A stretch of 64,000 nt of DNA from Calendula officinalis (lineage: Eukaryota; Streptophyta; Magnoliopsida; Asterales; Asteraceae), in contig OY970832.1 in the NCBI GenBank assembly GCA_963853835.1, forward strand, positions 38,534,063-38,598,062. The letters run 5' to 3'. Shown one piece after another: positions 24,248-39,880 of the stretch. The stretch's first letter is position 1, and each line of letters begins with the position of its first letter. The translations under genes and the position numbers were made by a program. The notes under the pieces were generated by a model. That model was not told where the DNA came from. It saw nothing but the letters and a program-made list of their open reading frames with translations, and did no database searches.

Positions 24248-27200
24248 GGGTAAGGGACCATGGTTTTGGGTTATGGACACCTATTACTTGTAAAATGGAT
24301 ATCTATAGGCTATTGCTCATGGCTAGTAGTTATAATGGTTCATGGGCCATCAGTATCAGTTATGGACATCTAGTGGTTATAATGATTCAAGGACCATGGT
24401 TATGGGTTATGGACACCTATTACTTGTAAAATGGATATCTATAGGCTATTAGTCATGGCTAGTAGTTATAATGGTTCAAGGGCCATCAGTATTAGTTATG
24501 GACATCTAGTGGTTATAATGGTTCAAGGACCATGGCTATGGGTTATGGACACCTATTACTTGTAAATTGGATATCTAGAAGCTATTGGTCATGGCTAGTA
24601 GTTATAATGGTTGAAGGGCCATCAGTATCAGTTATGGACATCTAGTGGTTATACTCGTTCAAGATCCATGGTTATGGGTTATGGACACCTATTACTTGTA
24701 AAATGGATATCTATTGGCTATCGATCATGGCTAGAAGTTATAATGGTTCAAGGGCCATCAGTATCAGTTATGGACAGCTAGTGGTTATAATGGTTCAAGA
24801 ACCATGGTTATGGGTTATGGACACCTATTACTTGTAAAATGAATATCTATAGGCTATTGGTCATGGCTAGTAGTTATAATGGTTCAAGGGCCATCAATAT
24901 CAGTTTGGAAATCTAGTAGTTATAAGGGTTCAAGAACCATGGTTATGGGTAATGGACATCTTTAACTTGTAAAATGGATATCTATAGGCTATTGGTCATA
25001 GCTAGTAGTTATAATGGTTGAAGGGCCATCAGTATCAGTTATGGACATCTAGTGGTTATAATGGTTCAAGAACCATGGTTATGGGTTATGGACACTTATT
25101 ACTTGTAAAATAGATATCTATATGCTATTGGTCATGGCTAGTGGTTATAATGGTTCAAGGGTCATTAGTATCAGTTATGGACATCTAGTGGTTATAATGG
25201 TTAAAGAACCATGGTTATGGGTTATGGACACTTATTACTTGTAAAATAGATATCAATAGGCTATTGGTCATGGCTAGTAGTTATAATGGTTCAAGGGCCA
25301 TCAGTATCAGTTATGGACATCTAGTGGTTATAATGATTCAAGGACCATGGTTATGGGTTATGGACACCTATTACTTGTAAAATAGATATCTATAGGCTAT
25401 TGCTCATGGCTAGTAGTTATAATGGTTCATGGGCCATCAGTATCAGTTATGGACATCTAGTGGTTATAATGATTCAAGGACCATGGTTATGGGTTATGGA
25501 CACCTATTACTTGTAAAATGGATATCTATAGGCTATTAGTCATGGCTAGTAGTTATAATGGTTCAAGGGCCATCAGTATTAGTTATGGACATCTAGTGGT
25601 TATAATGGTTCAAGGACCATGGCTATGGGTTATGGACACCTATTACTTGTAAATTGGATATCTAGAAGCTATTGGTCATGGCTAGTAGTTATAATGGTTG
25701 AAGGGCCATCAGTATCAGTTATGGACATCTAGTGGTTATAATCGTTCAAGATCCATGGTTATGGGTTATGGACACCTATTACTTGTAAAATGGATATCTA
25801 TTGGCTATCGTTCATGGCTAGAAGTTATAATGGTTGAAGGGCCATCAGTATCAGTTATGGACAGCTAGTGGTTATAATGGTTCAAGAACCATGGTTATGG
25901 GTTATGGACACCTATTACTTGTAAAATGAATATCTATAGGCTATTGGTCATGGCTAGTAGTTATAATGGTTCAAGGGCCATCAATATCAGTTTGGAAATC
26001 TAGTAGTTATAAGGGTTCAAGAACCATGGTTATGGGTAATGGACACCTTTAACTTGTAAAATGGATATCTATAGGCTATTGGTCATAGCTAGTAGTTATA
26101 ATGGTTGAAGGGCCATCAGTATCAGTTATGGACATCTAGTGGTTATAATGGTTCAAGAACCATGGTTATGGGTTATGGACACTTATTACTTGTAAAATAT
26201 ATATCTATATGCTATTGGTCATGGCTAGTAGTTATAATGGTTCAAGGGCCATTAGTATCAGTTATGGACATCTAGTGGTTATAATGGTTAAAGAACCAGG
26301 GTTATGGGTTATGGACACTTATTACTTGTAAAATAGATATCAATAGGCTATTGGTCATGGCTAGTAGTTATTATGGTTCAAGGGCCATCAGTATCAGTTA
26401 TGGACATCTAGCGGTTATAATGATTCAAGGACCATGGTTATGGGTTATGGACACCTATTACTTGTAAAATAGATATCTATAGGCTATTGGTCATGGCTAG
26501 TAGTTATAATTGTTTAAGGGCCACCAGTATCAGTTATGGACATCTAGTGGTTATAATGGTTCAAGGACCACGGTTATGGGTGATGGACACCTATAACTTG
26601 TAAAATGGATATCTATAGGCTATTGGTCATGGCTAGTAGTTATAATGGTTCAAGGGCCATCAGTATTAGTTATGGACATCTAGTGGTTATAATGGTTCAA
26701 GGACCATGGCTATGGGTTATGGACACCTATTACTTGTAAATTGGATATCTAGAAGCTATTGGTCATGGCTAGTAGTTATAATTGTTGAAGGGCCATCAGT
26801 ATCAGTTATGGACATCTAGTGGTTATAATTGTTCTAGATCCATGGTTATGGGTTATGGACACCTATTACTTGTAAAATGAATATCTATAGGCTATTGGTC
26901 ATGGCTAGTAGTTATAATGGTTCAAGGGCCATCAATATCAGTTCTGGAAATCTAGTAGTTATAAGGGTTCAAGAACCATGGTTATGGGTTATGGACACCT
27001 TTAACTTGTAAAATGGATATCTATAGGCTATTGGTCATAGCTAGTAGTTATAATGATTGAAGGGCCATCAGTATCAGTTATGGACATCTAGTGGTTATAA
27101 TGGTTCAAGAACCATGGTTATGGGTTATGGACACTTATTACTTGTAAAATAGATATCTATTGGCTATTGGTCATGGCTAGTAGTTATAATGGTTCAAGGG

Positions 27201-30200
27201 CCATCAGTATCAGTTATGGACATCTAGTGGTTATAATGGTTCAAGGACCATGGTTATGGGTTATGGACACCTATTACTTGTATATCGGATATCTAGAAGC
27301 TATTGGTCATGGCTAGTAGTTATAATGGTTGAAGGGCCATCAGTATCAGTTATGGACATCTAGTGGCTATAATCGTTCAAGAACCATGGTTATGGGTTAT
27401 GGACACCTATTACTTGTAAAATAGATATCTATATAGGTCATGGGTAGTAGTTATCATGGTTCAAGGGCCATCGATATCAGTTACAGACATCTAGTGGTTA
27501 TGGGTTATAAAACCTATTACTCGTAAAATAGATATCAATAGGCTATTGGTCATGGCTAGTAGTTATAATGGTTCAAGGGCCATCAGTATCAGTTATGGAC
27601 ATTTAGTGGTTATAATGGTTCAAGAACCATGGTTATGGGTTATGGACACCTATTACTTGTAAAATGGATATCTATAGGCTATTGGTCATGGCTAGTAGTT
27701 ATAATGGTTGAAGGGCCATCAGTATCAGTTAGGGACATCTAGTGGCTATATGCGTTCAAGAACCATTGTTATGGGTTATGGACACCTACTACTTGTAAAA
27801 TAGATATCTATATAGGTCATGGGTAGTAGTTATAATGGTTCAAGGGACATCGGTATCAGTTACAGACATCTAGTGGTTATAATTGTTCAAGGGCCATTGT
27901 TATGGGTTATAAACACCTATTACTCGTAAAATAGATATCTATAGGCTATTGGTCATGGCTAGTAGTTATAATGGTTCAAGGGCCATCAGTATCAGTTATG
28001 GACATTTAGTGGTTATAATGGTTCGAGAACCATGGTTATGGGTTATGGACACCTATTACTTGTAAAATGGATATCTATAGGCTATTGGTCAGGGCTAGTA
28101 GTTATAATGGTTCAAGGGCCGTCAGTATCAGTTATTGACATCTAGTGGTTATAATGGTTCAAGGACCATGATTATGGGTTATGGACACCTATTACTTGTA
28201 AAATCGATATCTGTAGGCTATTGGTCATGGCTAGTAGTTATAAGGGTTTAAGGGTCATCTGTATCAGTTATGGTAGTGGTTATAATGGTTAAAGAACCAT
28301 GGTTATGGGTTATGGACACCTATTACTTGTAAAATGGATATCTATAGGCTATTGGTCATGGCTAGTAGTTGTAATGGTTCAAGGGCCATCACTATCAGTT
28401 ATGGACATCTAGTAGTTATAATGGTTCAAGGACCATGGTTATGGGTTATGGACACCTATTACTTGTAAAATGAATATCTATAGGCTATTGGTCATGGCTA
28501 GTTGTTATAATGGTTCAAGGGCCATCAATATCAGTTCTGGAAATCTAGTAGTTATAAGGGTTCAAGAACCATGGTTATGGGTTATGGACACCTTTAACTT
28601 GTAAAATGGATATCTATAGGCTATTGGTCATGGCTAGTAGTTATAATGGTTCAAGGGCCATCAGTATCAGTTATGGACATCTAGTGGTTATAATGGTTCA
28701 AGGACCACGGTTATGGGTGATGGACACCTATAACTTGTAAAATGGATATCTATAGGCTATTGGTCATGGCTAGTAGTTATAATGGTTCAAGGGCCATCAG
28801 TATTAGTTATGGACATCTAGTGGTTATAATGGTTCAAGGACCATGGCTATGGGTTATGGACACCTATTACTTGTAAATTGGATATCTAGAAGCTATTGGT
28901 CATGGCTAGTAGTTATAATGGTTGAAGGGCCATCAGTATCAGTTATGGACATCTAGTGGTTATAATCGTTCTAGATCCATGGTTATGGGTTATGGACACC
29001 TATTACTTGTAAATTGGATATCTATTGGCTATTGTTCATGGCTAGAAGTTATAATGGTTCAAGGGCCATCAGTATCAGTCATGGACAGCTAGTGGTTATA
29101 ATGGTTCAAGAACCATGGTTATGGGTTATGGACACCTATTACTTGTAAAATGAATATCTATAGGCTATTGGTCATGGCTAGTAGTTATAATGGTTCAAGG
29201 GCCATCAATATCAGTTCTGGAAATCTAGTAGTTATAAGGGTTCAAGAACCATGGTTATGGGTTATGGACACCTTTAACTTGTAAAATGGATATCTATAGG
29301 CTATTGGTCATAGCTAGTAGTTATAATGGTTGAAGGGCCATCAGTATCAGTTATGGACATCTAGTGGTTATAATGGTTCAAGAACCATGGTTATGGGTTA
29401 TGGACACTTATTACTTGTAAAATAGATATCTATTGGCTATTGGTCATGGCTAGTAGTTATAATGGTTCAAGGGCCATCAGTATCAGTTATGGACATCTAG
29501 TGGTTATAATGGTTCAAGGACCATGGTTATGGGTTATGGACACCTATTACTTGTATATCGGATATCTAGAAGCTATTGGTCATGGCTAGTAGTTATAATG
29601 GTTGAAGGGCCATCAGTATCAGTTATGGACATCTAGTGGCTATAATCGTTCAAGAACCATGGTTATGGGTTATGGACACCTATTACTTGTAAAATAGATA
29701 TCTATATAGGTCATGGGTAGTAGTTATCATGGTTCAAGGGCCATCGATATCAGTTACAGACATCTAGTGGTTATGGGTTATAAAACCTATTACTCGTAAA
29801 ATAGATATCAATAGGCTATTGGTCATGGCTAGTAGTTATAATGGTTCAAGGGCCATCAGTATCAGTTATGGACATTTAGTGGTTATAATGGTTCAAGAAC
29901 CATGGTTATGGGTTATGGATACCTATTACTTGTAAAATGGATATCTATAGGCTATTGGTCATGGCTAGTAGTTATAATGGTTGAAGGGCCATCAGTATCA
30001 GTTAGGGACATCTAGTGGCTATATGCGTTCAAGAACCATGGTTATGGGTTATGGACACCTACTACTTGTAAAATAGATATCTATATAGGTCATGGGTAGT
30101 AGTTATAATGGTTCAAGGGACATCGGTATCAGTTACAGACATCTAGTGGTTATAATTGTTCAAGGGCCATTGTTATGGGTTATAAACACCTATTACTCGT

Positions 30201-33200
30201 AAAATAGATATCTATAGGCTATTGGTCATGGCTAGTAGTTATAATGGTTCAAGGGCCATCAGTATCAGTTATGGACATTTAGTGGTTATAATGGTTCGAG
30301 AACCATGGTTATGGGTTATGGACACCTATTACTTGTAAAATGGATATCTATAGGCTATTGGTCAGGGCTAGTAGTTATAATGGTTCAAGGGCCGTCAGTA
30401 TCAGTTATTGACATCTAGTGGTTATAATGGTTCAAGGACCATGATTATGGGTTATGGACACCTATTACTTGTAAAATCGATATCTGTAGGCTATTGGTCA
30501 TGGCTAGTAGTTATAAGGGTTTAAGGGTCATCTGTATCAGTTATGGTAGTGGTTATAATGGTTAAAGAACCATGGTTATGGGTTATGGACACCTATTACT
30601 TGTAAAATGTATATCTATATGCTATTGGTCATGGCTAGTAGTTATAATGGTTCAAGGGCCATCAGTATCAGTTATGGACATCTAGTGGTTATAATGGTTA
30701 AAGGACCATGGTTATGGGTTATGGACACCTATTACTTGTAAAATGGATATCTATAGGCTATTGGTCATGGCTAGTAGTTGTAATGGTTCAAGGGCCATCA
30801 CTATCAGTTATGGACATCTAGTAGTTATAATGGTTCAAGGACCATGGTTATGGGTTATGGACACCTATTACTTGTAAAATGAATATCTATAGGCTATTGG
30901 TCATGGCTAGTAGTTATAATGGTTCAAGGGCCATCAATATCAGTTCTGGAAATCTAGTAGTTATAAGGGTTCAAGAACCATGGTTATGGGTTATGGACAC
31001 CTTTAACTTGTAAAATGGATATCTATAGGCTATTAGGTCATGGCTAGTAGTTATAATGGTTCAAGGGCCATCAGTATCAGTTATGGACATCTAGTGGTTA
31101 TAATGGTTCAAGGACCACGGTTATGGGTGATGGACACCTATAACTTGTAAAATGGATATCTATAGGCTATTGGTCATGGCTAGTAGTTATAATGGTTCAA
31201 GGGCCATCAGTATTAGTTATGGACATCTAATGGTTATAATGGTTCAAGGACCATGGCTATGGGTTATGGACACCTATTACTTGTAAATTGGATATCTAGA
31301 AGCTATTGGTCATGGCTAGTAGTTATAATGGTTGAAGGGCCATCAGTATCAGTTATGGACATCTAGTGGTTATAATCGTTCTAGATCCATGGTTATGGGT
31401 TATGGACACCTATTACTTGTAAATTGGATATCTATTGGCTATTGTTCATGGCTAGAAGTTATAATGGTTCAAGGGCCATCAGTATCAGTCATGGACAGCT
31501 AGTGGTTATAATGGTTCAAGAACCATGGTTATGGGTTATGGACACCTATTACTTGTAAACTGAATATCTATAGGCTATTGGTCATGGCTAGTAGTTATAA
31601 TGTTTCAAGGGCCATCAATATCAGTTCTGGAAATCTAGTAGTTATAATGGTTCAAGAACCATGGTTATGGGTTATGGACACCTTTAACTTGTAAAATGGA
31701 TATCTATAGGCTATTGGTCATAGCTAGTAGTTATAATGGTTGAAGGGCCATCAGTATCAGTTATGGACATCTAGTGGTTATAATGGTTCAAGAACCATGG
31801 TTATGGGTTATGGACACTTATTACTTGTAAAATAGATATCTATAGGCTATTGGTCATGGCTAGTAGTTATAATGGTTCAAGGGCCATCAGTATCAGTTAT
31901 GGACATCTAGTGGTTATAATGGTTCAAGGACCATGGTTATGGGTTATGGACACCTATTACTTGTATATCGGATATCTAGAAGCTATTGGTCATGGCTAGT
32001 AGTTATAATGGTTGAAGGGCCATCAGTATCAGTTATGGACATCTAGTGGCTATAATCGTTCAAGAACCATGGTTATGGGTTATGGACACCTATTACTTGT
32101 AAAATAGATATCTATATAGGTCATGGGTAGTAGTTATCATGGTTCAAGGGCCATCGATATCAGTTACAGACATCTAGTGGTTATGGGTTATAAAACATAT
32201 TACTCGTAAAATAGATATCAATAGGCTATTGGTCATGGCTAGTAGTTACAATGGTTCAAGGGCCATCAGTATCAGTTATGGACATTTAGTGGTTATAATG
32301 GTTCAAGAACCATGGTTATGGGTTATGGACACCTATTACTTGTAAAATGGATATCTATAGGCTATTGGTCATGGCTAGTAGTTATAATGGTTGAAGGGCC
32401 ATCAGTATCAGTTAGGGACATCTAGTGGCTATATGCGTTCAAGAACCATGGTTATGGGTTATGGACACCTACTACTTGTAAAATAGATATCTATATAGGT
32501 CATGGGTAGTAGTTATAATGGTTCAAGGGACATCGGTATCAGTTACAGACATCTAGTGGTTATAATTGTTCAAGGGCCATTGTTATGGGTTATAAACACC
32601 TATTACTCGTAAAATAGATATCTATAGGCTATTGGTCATGGCTAGTAGTTATAATGGTTCAAGGGCCATCAGTATCAGTTATGGACATTTAGTGGTTATA
32701 ATGGTTCAAGAACCATGGTTATGGGTTATGGACACCTATTACTTGTAAAATGGATATCTATAGGCTATTGGTCAGGGCTAGTAGTTATAATGGTTCAAGG
32801 GCCGTCAGTATCAGTTATTGACATCTAGTGGTTATAATGGTTCAAGGACCATGATTATGGGTTATGGACACCTATTACTTGTAAAATCGATATCTATAGG
32901 CTATTGGTCATGGCTAGTAGTTATAATGGCTTTAGGGTCATCTGTATCAGTTATGGTAGTGGTTATAATGGTTAAAGAACCATGGTTATGGGTTATGGAC
33001 ACCTATTACTTGTAAAATGTATATCTATATGCTATTGGTCATGGCTAGTAGTTATAATGGTTCAAGGGCCATCAATATCAGTTATGGACATCTAGTGGTT
33101 ATAATGGTTAAAGGACCATGGTTATGGGTTATGGACACCTATTACTTGTAAAATGGATATCTATAGGCTATTGGTCATGGCTAGTAGTTGTAATGGTTCA

Positions 33201-34585
33201 ATGGCCATCACTATCAGTTATGGACATCTAGTAGTTATAATGGTTCAAGGACCATGGTTATGGGTTATGGACACCTATTACTTGTAAAATGAATATCTAT
33301 AGGCTATTGGTCATGGCTAGTAGTTATAATGGTTCAAGGGCCATCAATATCAGTTCTGGAAATCTAGTAGTTATAAGGGTTCAAGAACCATGGTTACGGG
33401 TTATGGACACCTTTAACTTGTAAAATGGATATCTATAGGCTAATGGTCATAGCTAGTAGTTATAATGGTTGAAGGGCCATCAGTATCAGTTATGGACATC
33501 TAGTGGCTATAATCATTCAAGAACCATGGTTATGGGTTATGGACACCTATTACTTGTAAAATAGATATCTATATAGGTCATGGGTAGTAGTTATCATGGT
33601 TCAAGGGCCATCGATATCAGTTACTGACATCTAGTGGTTATGGGTTATAAAACCTATTACTCGTAAAATAGATATCTATAGGCTATTGGTCATGGCTAGT
33701 AGTTATAATGGTTCAAGGGCCATCAGTATCAGTTATGGACATTTAGTGGTTATAATGGTTCAAGAACCATGGTTATGGGTTATGGACACCTATTACTTGT
33801 AAAATGGATATCTATAGGCTATTGGTCATGGCTAGTAGTTATAATGGTTGAAGGGCCATCAGTATCAGTTAGGGACATCTAGTGGCTATATGCGTTCAAG
33901 AACCATGGTTATGGGTTATGGACACCTACTACTTGTAAAATAGATATCTATATAGGTCATGGGTAGTTGTTATAATGGTTCAAGGGACATCGGTATCAGT
34001 TACAGACATCTAGTGGTTATAATTGTTCAAGGGCCATTGTTATGGGTTATAAACACCTATTACTCGTAAAATAGATATCTATAGGCTATTGGTCATGGCT
34101 AGTAGTTATAATGGTTCAAGGGCCATCAGTATCAGTTATGGACATTTAGTGGTTATAATGGTTCAAGAACCATGGGTATGGGTTATGGACACCTATTACT
34201 TGTAAAATGGATATCTATAGGCTATTGGTCAGGGCTAGTAGTTATAATGGTTCAAGGGCCGTTAGTATCAGTTATGGACATCTAGTGGTTATAATGGTTC
34301 AAGGACCATGATTATGGGTTATGGACACCTATTACTTGTAAAATCGATATCTATAGGCTATTGGTCATGGCTAGTAGTTATAATGGTTTAAGGGCCATCT
34401 GTATCAGTTATGGTAGTGGTTATAATAATTCAAGAACCATGGTTATGGGTTATGGACACCTATTACTTGTAAAATGTATATCTATATGCTATTGGTCATG
34501 GCTAGTAGTTATAATGGTTCAACGGCCATCAGTATCAGTTATGGACATCTAGTGGTTATAATGGTTCAAGGACCATGGTTATGGG

Positions 34586-34593
34586 TTTTGTTT
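34586..34593 (+). repeat. Higher-order marker 6: interrupted T-run (TTTTGTTT)
   Basis: The only copy with a G inside the run. It lies 10347 bp after marker 5, so the intervening blocks lack the marker. Confidence 0.85.
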
Positions 34594-36889
34594 GGGTAAG
34601 GGACCATGTTTATGGGTTATGGACACCTATTACTTGTAAAATGGATATCTATAGGCTATTGCTCATGGCTAGTAGTTATAATGGTTCATGGGCCATCAGT
34701 ATCAGTTATGGACATCTAGTGGTTATAATGATTCAAGGACCATGGTTATGGGTTATGGACACCTATTACTTGTAAAATGGATATCTATAGGCTATTAGTC
34801 ATGGCTAGTAGTTATAATGGTTCAAGGGCCATCAGTATTAGTTATGGACATCTAGTGGTTATAATGGTTCAAGGACCACGGTTATGGGTGATGGACACCT
34901 ATAACTCGTAAAATGGATATCTATAGGCTATTGGTCATGGCTAGTAGTTATAATGGTTCAAGGGCCATCAGTATTAGTTATGGACATCTAGTGGTTATAA
35001 TGGTTCAAGGACCATGGCTATGGGATATGGACACCTATTACTTGTAAATTGGATATCTAGAAGCTATTGGTCATGGCTAGTAGTTATAATGGTTGAAGGG
35101 CCATCAGTATCAGTTATGGACATCTAGTGGTTATAATCGTTCTAGATCCATGGTTATGGGTTATGGACACCTATTACTTGTAAATTGGATATCTATTGGC
35201 TATTGTTCATGGCTAGAAGTTATTATGGTTCAAGGGCCATCAGTATCAGTCATGGACAGCTAGTGGTTATAATGGTTCAAGAACCATGGTTATGGGTTAT
35301 GGACACCTATTACTTGTAAAATGAATATCTATAGGCTATTGGTCATGGCTATTAGTTATAATGGTTCAAGGGCCATCAGTATCAGTTATGGACATCTAGT
35401 GGTTATAATGGTTCAAGGACCACGGTTATGGGTGATGGACACCTATAACTTGTAAAATGGATATCTATAGGCTATTGGTCATGGCTAGTAGTTATAATGG
35501 TTCAAGGGCCATCAGTATTAGTTATGGACATCTAGTGGTTATAATGGTTCAAGGACCATGGCTATGGGTTATGGACACTTATTACTTGTAAAATAGATAT
35601 CTATAGGCTATTGGTCATGGCTAGTAGTTATAATGATTCAAGGGCCATCAGTATCAGTTATGGACATCTAGTGGTTATAATGGTTCAAGGATCATGGTTA
35701 TGGGTTATGGACACCTATTACTTGTATATCGGATATCTAGAAGCTATTGGTCATGGCTAGTAGTTATAATGGTTGAAGGGCCATCAGTATCAGTTATGGA
35801 CATCTAGTGGCTATAATCGTTCAAGAACCATGGTTATCGGTTATGGACACCTATTACTTGTAAAATAGATATCTATATAGGTCATGGGTAGTAGTTATCA
35901 TGGTTCAAGGGCCATCGATATCAGTTACAGACATCTAGTGGTTATGGGTTATAAAACCTATTACTCGTAAAATAGATATCTATAGGCTATTGGTCATGGC
36001 TAGTAGTTATAATGGTTCAAGGGCCATCAGTATCAGTTATGGACATTTAGTGGTTATAATGGTTCAAGAACCATGGTTATGGGTTATGGACACCTATTAC
36101 TTGTAAAATGGATATCTATAGGCTATTGGTCATGGCTAGTAGTTATAATGGTTGAAGGGCCATCAGTATCAGTTAGGGACATCTAGTGGCTATATGCGTT
36201 CAAGAACCATGGTTATGGGTTATGGACACCTACTACTTGTAAAATAGATATCTATATAGGTCATGGGTAGTAGTTATAATGGTTCAAGGGACATCGGTAT
36301 CAGTTACAGACATCTAGTGGTTATAATTGTTCAAGGGCCATTGTTATGGGTTATAAACACCTATTACTCGTAAAATAGATATCTATAGGCTAATGGTCAT
36401 GGCTAGTAGTTCTAATGGTTCAAGGGCCATCAGTATCAGTTATGGACATTTAGTGGTTATAATGGTTCAAGAACCATGGGTATGGGTTATGGACACCTAT
36501 TACTTGTAAAATGGATATCTATAGGCTATTGGTCAGGGCTAGTAGTTATAATGGTTCAAGGGCCGTCAGTATCAGTTATGGACATCTAGTGGTTATAATG
36601 GTTCAAGGACCATGATTATGGGTTATGGACACCTATTACTTGTAAAATCGATATCTATAGGCTATTGGTGATGGCTAGTAGTTATAATGGTTTAAGGGCC
36701 ATCTGTATCAGTTATGGTAGTGGTTATAATGATTCAAGAACCATGGTTATGGGTTATGGACACCTATTACTTGTAAAATGTATATCTATATGCTATTGGT
36801 CATGGCTAGTAGTTATAATGGTTCAAGGGCCATCAGTATCAGTTATGGACATCTAGTGGTTATAATGGTTCAAGGACCATGGTTATGGG

Positions 36890-36897
36890 TTTTTTTT
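36890..36897 (+). repeat. Higher-order marker 7: T8 filler insert
   Basis: T8 form, 2304 bp after marker 6. Confidence 0.85.
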
Positions 36898-39872
36898 GGG
36901 TAAGGGACCATGGTTATGGGTTATGGACACCTATTACTTGTAAAATGGATATCTATAGGCTATTGCTCATGGCTAGTAGTTATAATGGTTCATGGGCCAT
37001 CAGTATCAGTTATGGACATCTAGTGGTTATAATGATTCAAGGACCATGGTTATGGGTTATGGACACCTATTACTTGTAAATTGGATATCTAGAAGCTATT
37101 GGTCATGGCTAGTAGTTATAATGGTTGAAGGGCCATCAGTATCAGGTATGGACATCTAGTGGTTATAATCGTTCAAGATCCATGGTTATGGGTTATGGAC
37201 ACCTATTACTTGTAAAATGGATATCTATTGGCTATCGTTCATGGCTAGAAGTTATAATGGTTCAAGGGCCATCAGTATCAGTTATGGACAGCTAGTGGTT
37301 ATAATGGTTCAAGAACCATGGTTATGGGTTATGGACACCTATTACTTGTAAAATGAATATCTATAGGCTATTGGTCATGGCTAGTAGTTATAATGGTTCA
37401 AGGGCCATCAATATCAGTTTGGAAATCTAGTAGTTATAAGGGTTCAAGAACCATGGTTATGGGTAATGGACACCTTTAACTTGTAAAATGGATATCTATA
37501 GGCTATTGGTCATAGCTAGTAGTTATAATGGTTGAAGGGCCATCAGTATCAGTTATGGACATCTAGTGGTTATAATGGTTCAAGAACCATGGTTATGGGT
37601 TATGGACACTTATTACTTGTAAAATAGATATCAATAGGCTATTGGTCATGGCTAGTAGTTATAATGGTTCAAGGGCCATCAGTATCAGTTATGGACATCT
37701 AGTGGTTATAATGATTCAAGGACCATGGTTATGGGTTATGGACACCTATTACTTGTAAAATAGATATCTATAGGCTATTGGTCATGGCTAGTAGTTATAA
37801 TTGTTTAAGGGCCATCAGTATCAGTTATGGACATCTAGTGGTTATAATGGTTCAAGGACCACGGTTATGGGTGATGGACACCTATAACTTGTAAAATGGA
37901 TATCTATAGGCTATTGGTCATGGCTAGTAGTTATAATGGTTCAAGGGCCATCAGTATTAGTTATGTACATCTAGTGGTTATAATAGTTCAAGGACCATGG
38001 CTATGGGTTATGGACACCTATTACTTGTAAATTGGATATCTAGAAGCTATTGGTCATGGCTAGTAGTTATAATGGTTGAAGGGCCATCAGTATCAGTTAT
38101 GGACATCTAGTGGTTATAATCGTTCTAGATCCATGGTTATGGGTTATGGACACCTATTACTTGTAAATTGGATATCTATTGGCTATTGTTCATGGCTAGA
38201 AGTTATAATGGTTCAAGGGCCATCAGTATCAGTCATGGACAGCTAGTGGTTATAATGGTTCAAGAACCATGGTTATGGGTTATGGACACCTATTACTTGT
38301 AAAATGAATATCTATAGGCTATTGGTCATGGCTAGTAGTTATAATGGTTCAAGGGCCATCAATATCAGTTCTGGAAATCTAGTAGTTATAAGGGTTCAAG
38401 AACCATGGTTATGGGTTATGGACACCTTTAACTTGTAAAATGGATATCTATAGGCTATTGGTCATAGCTAGTAGTTATAATAGTTGAGGGGCCATCAGTA
38501 TTAGTTATGGACATCTAGTGGTTATAATGGTTCAAGAACCATGGTTATGGGTTATGGACACTTATTACTTGTAAAATAGATATCTATAGGCTATTGGTCA
38601 TGGCTAGTAGTTATAATGGTTCAAGGGCCATCAGTATCAGTTATGGACATCTAGTGGTTATAATGGTTCAAGGACCATGGTTATGGGTTATGGACACCTA
38701 TTACTTGTATATCAGATATCTAGAAGCTATTGGTCATGGCTAGTAGTTATAATGGTTGAAGGGCCATCAGTATCAGTTATGGACATCTAGTGGCTATAAT
38801 CGTTCAAGAACCATGGTTATGGGTTATGGACACCTATTACTTGTAAAATAGATATCTATATAGGTCATGGGTAGTAGTTATCATGGTTCAAGGGCCATCG
38901 ATATCAGTTACAGACATCTAGTGGTTATGGGTTATAAAACCTATTACTCATAAAATAGATATCTATAGGCTATTGGTCATGGCTAGTAGTTATAATGGTT
39001 CAAGGGCCATCAGTATCAGTTATGGACATTTAGTGGTTATAATGGTTCAAGAACCATGGTTATGGGTTATGGACACCTATTACTTGTAAAATGGATATCT
39101 ATAGGCTATTGGTCATGGCTAGTAGTTATAATGGTTGAAGGGCCATCAGTATCAGTTAGGGACATCTAGTGGCTATATGCGTTCAAGAACCATGGTTATG
39201 GGTTATGGACACCTACTACTTGTAAAATAGATATCTATATAGGTCATGGGTAGTAGTTATAATGGTTCAAGGGACATCGGTATCAGTTACAGACATCTAT
39301 TGGTTATAATTGTTCAAGGGCCATTGTTATGGGTTATAAACACCTATTACTCGTAAAATAGATATCTATAGGCTATTGGTCATGGCTAGTAGTTATAATG
39401 GTTCAAGGGCCATCAGTATCAGTTATGGACATTTAGTGGTTATAATGGTTCAAGGACCATGGCTATGGGTTATGGACACCTATTACTTGTAAAATGGATA
39501 TCTATAGGCTATTGGTCAGGGCTAGTAGTTATAATGGTTCAAGGGCCGTCAGTATCAGTTATGGACATCTAGTGGTTATAATGGTTCAAGGACCATGATT
39601 ATGGGTTATGGACACCTATTACTTGTAAAATCGATATCTATAGGCTATTGGTCATGGCTAGTAGTTATAATGGTTTAAGGGCCATCTGTATCAGTTATGG
39701 TAGTGGTTATAATGATTCAAGAACCATGGTTATGGGTTATGGACACCTATTACTTGTAAAATGTATATCTATATGCTATTGGTCATGGCTAGTAGTTATA
39801 ATGGTTCAAGGGCCATCAGTATCAGTTATGGACATCTAGTGGTTATAATGGTTCAAGGACCATGGTTATGGG

Positions 39873-39880
39873 TTTTTTTT
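39873..39880 (+). repeat. Higher-order marker 8: T8 filler insert
   Basis: T8 form, 2983 bp after marker 7. Confidence 0.85.
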
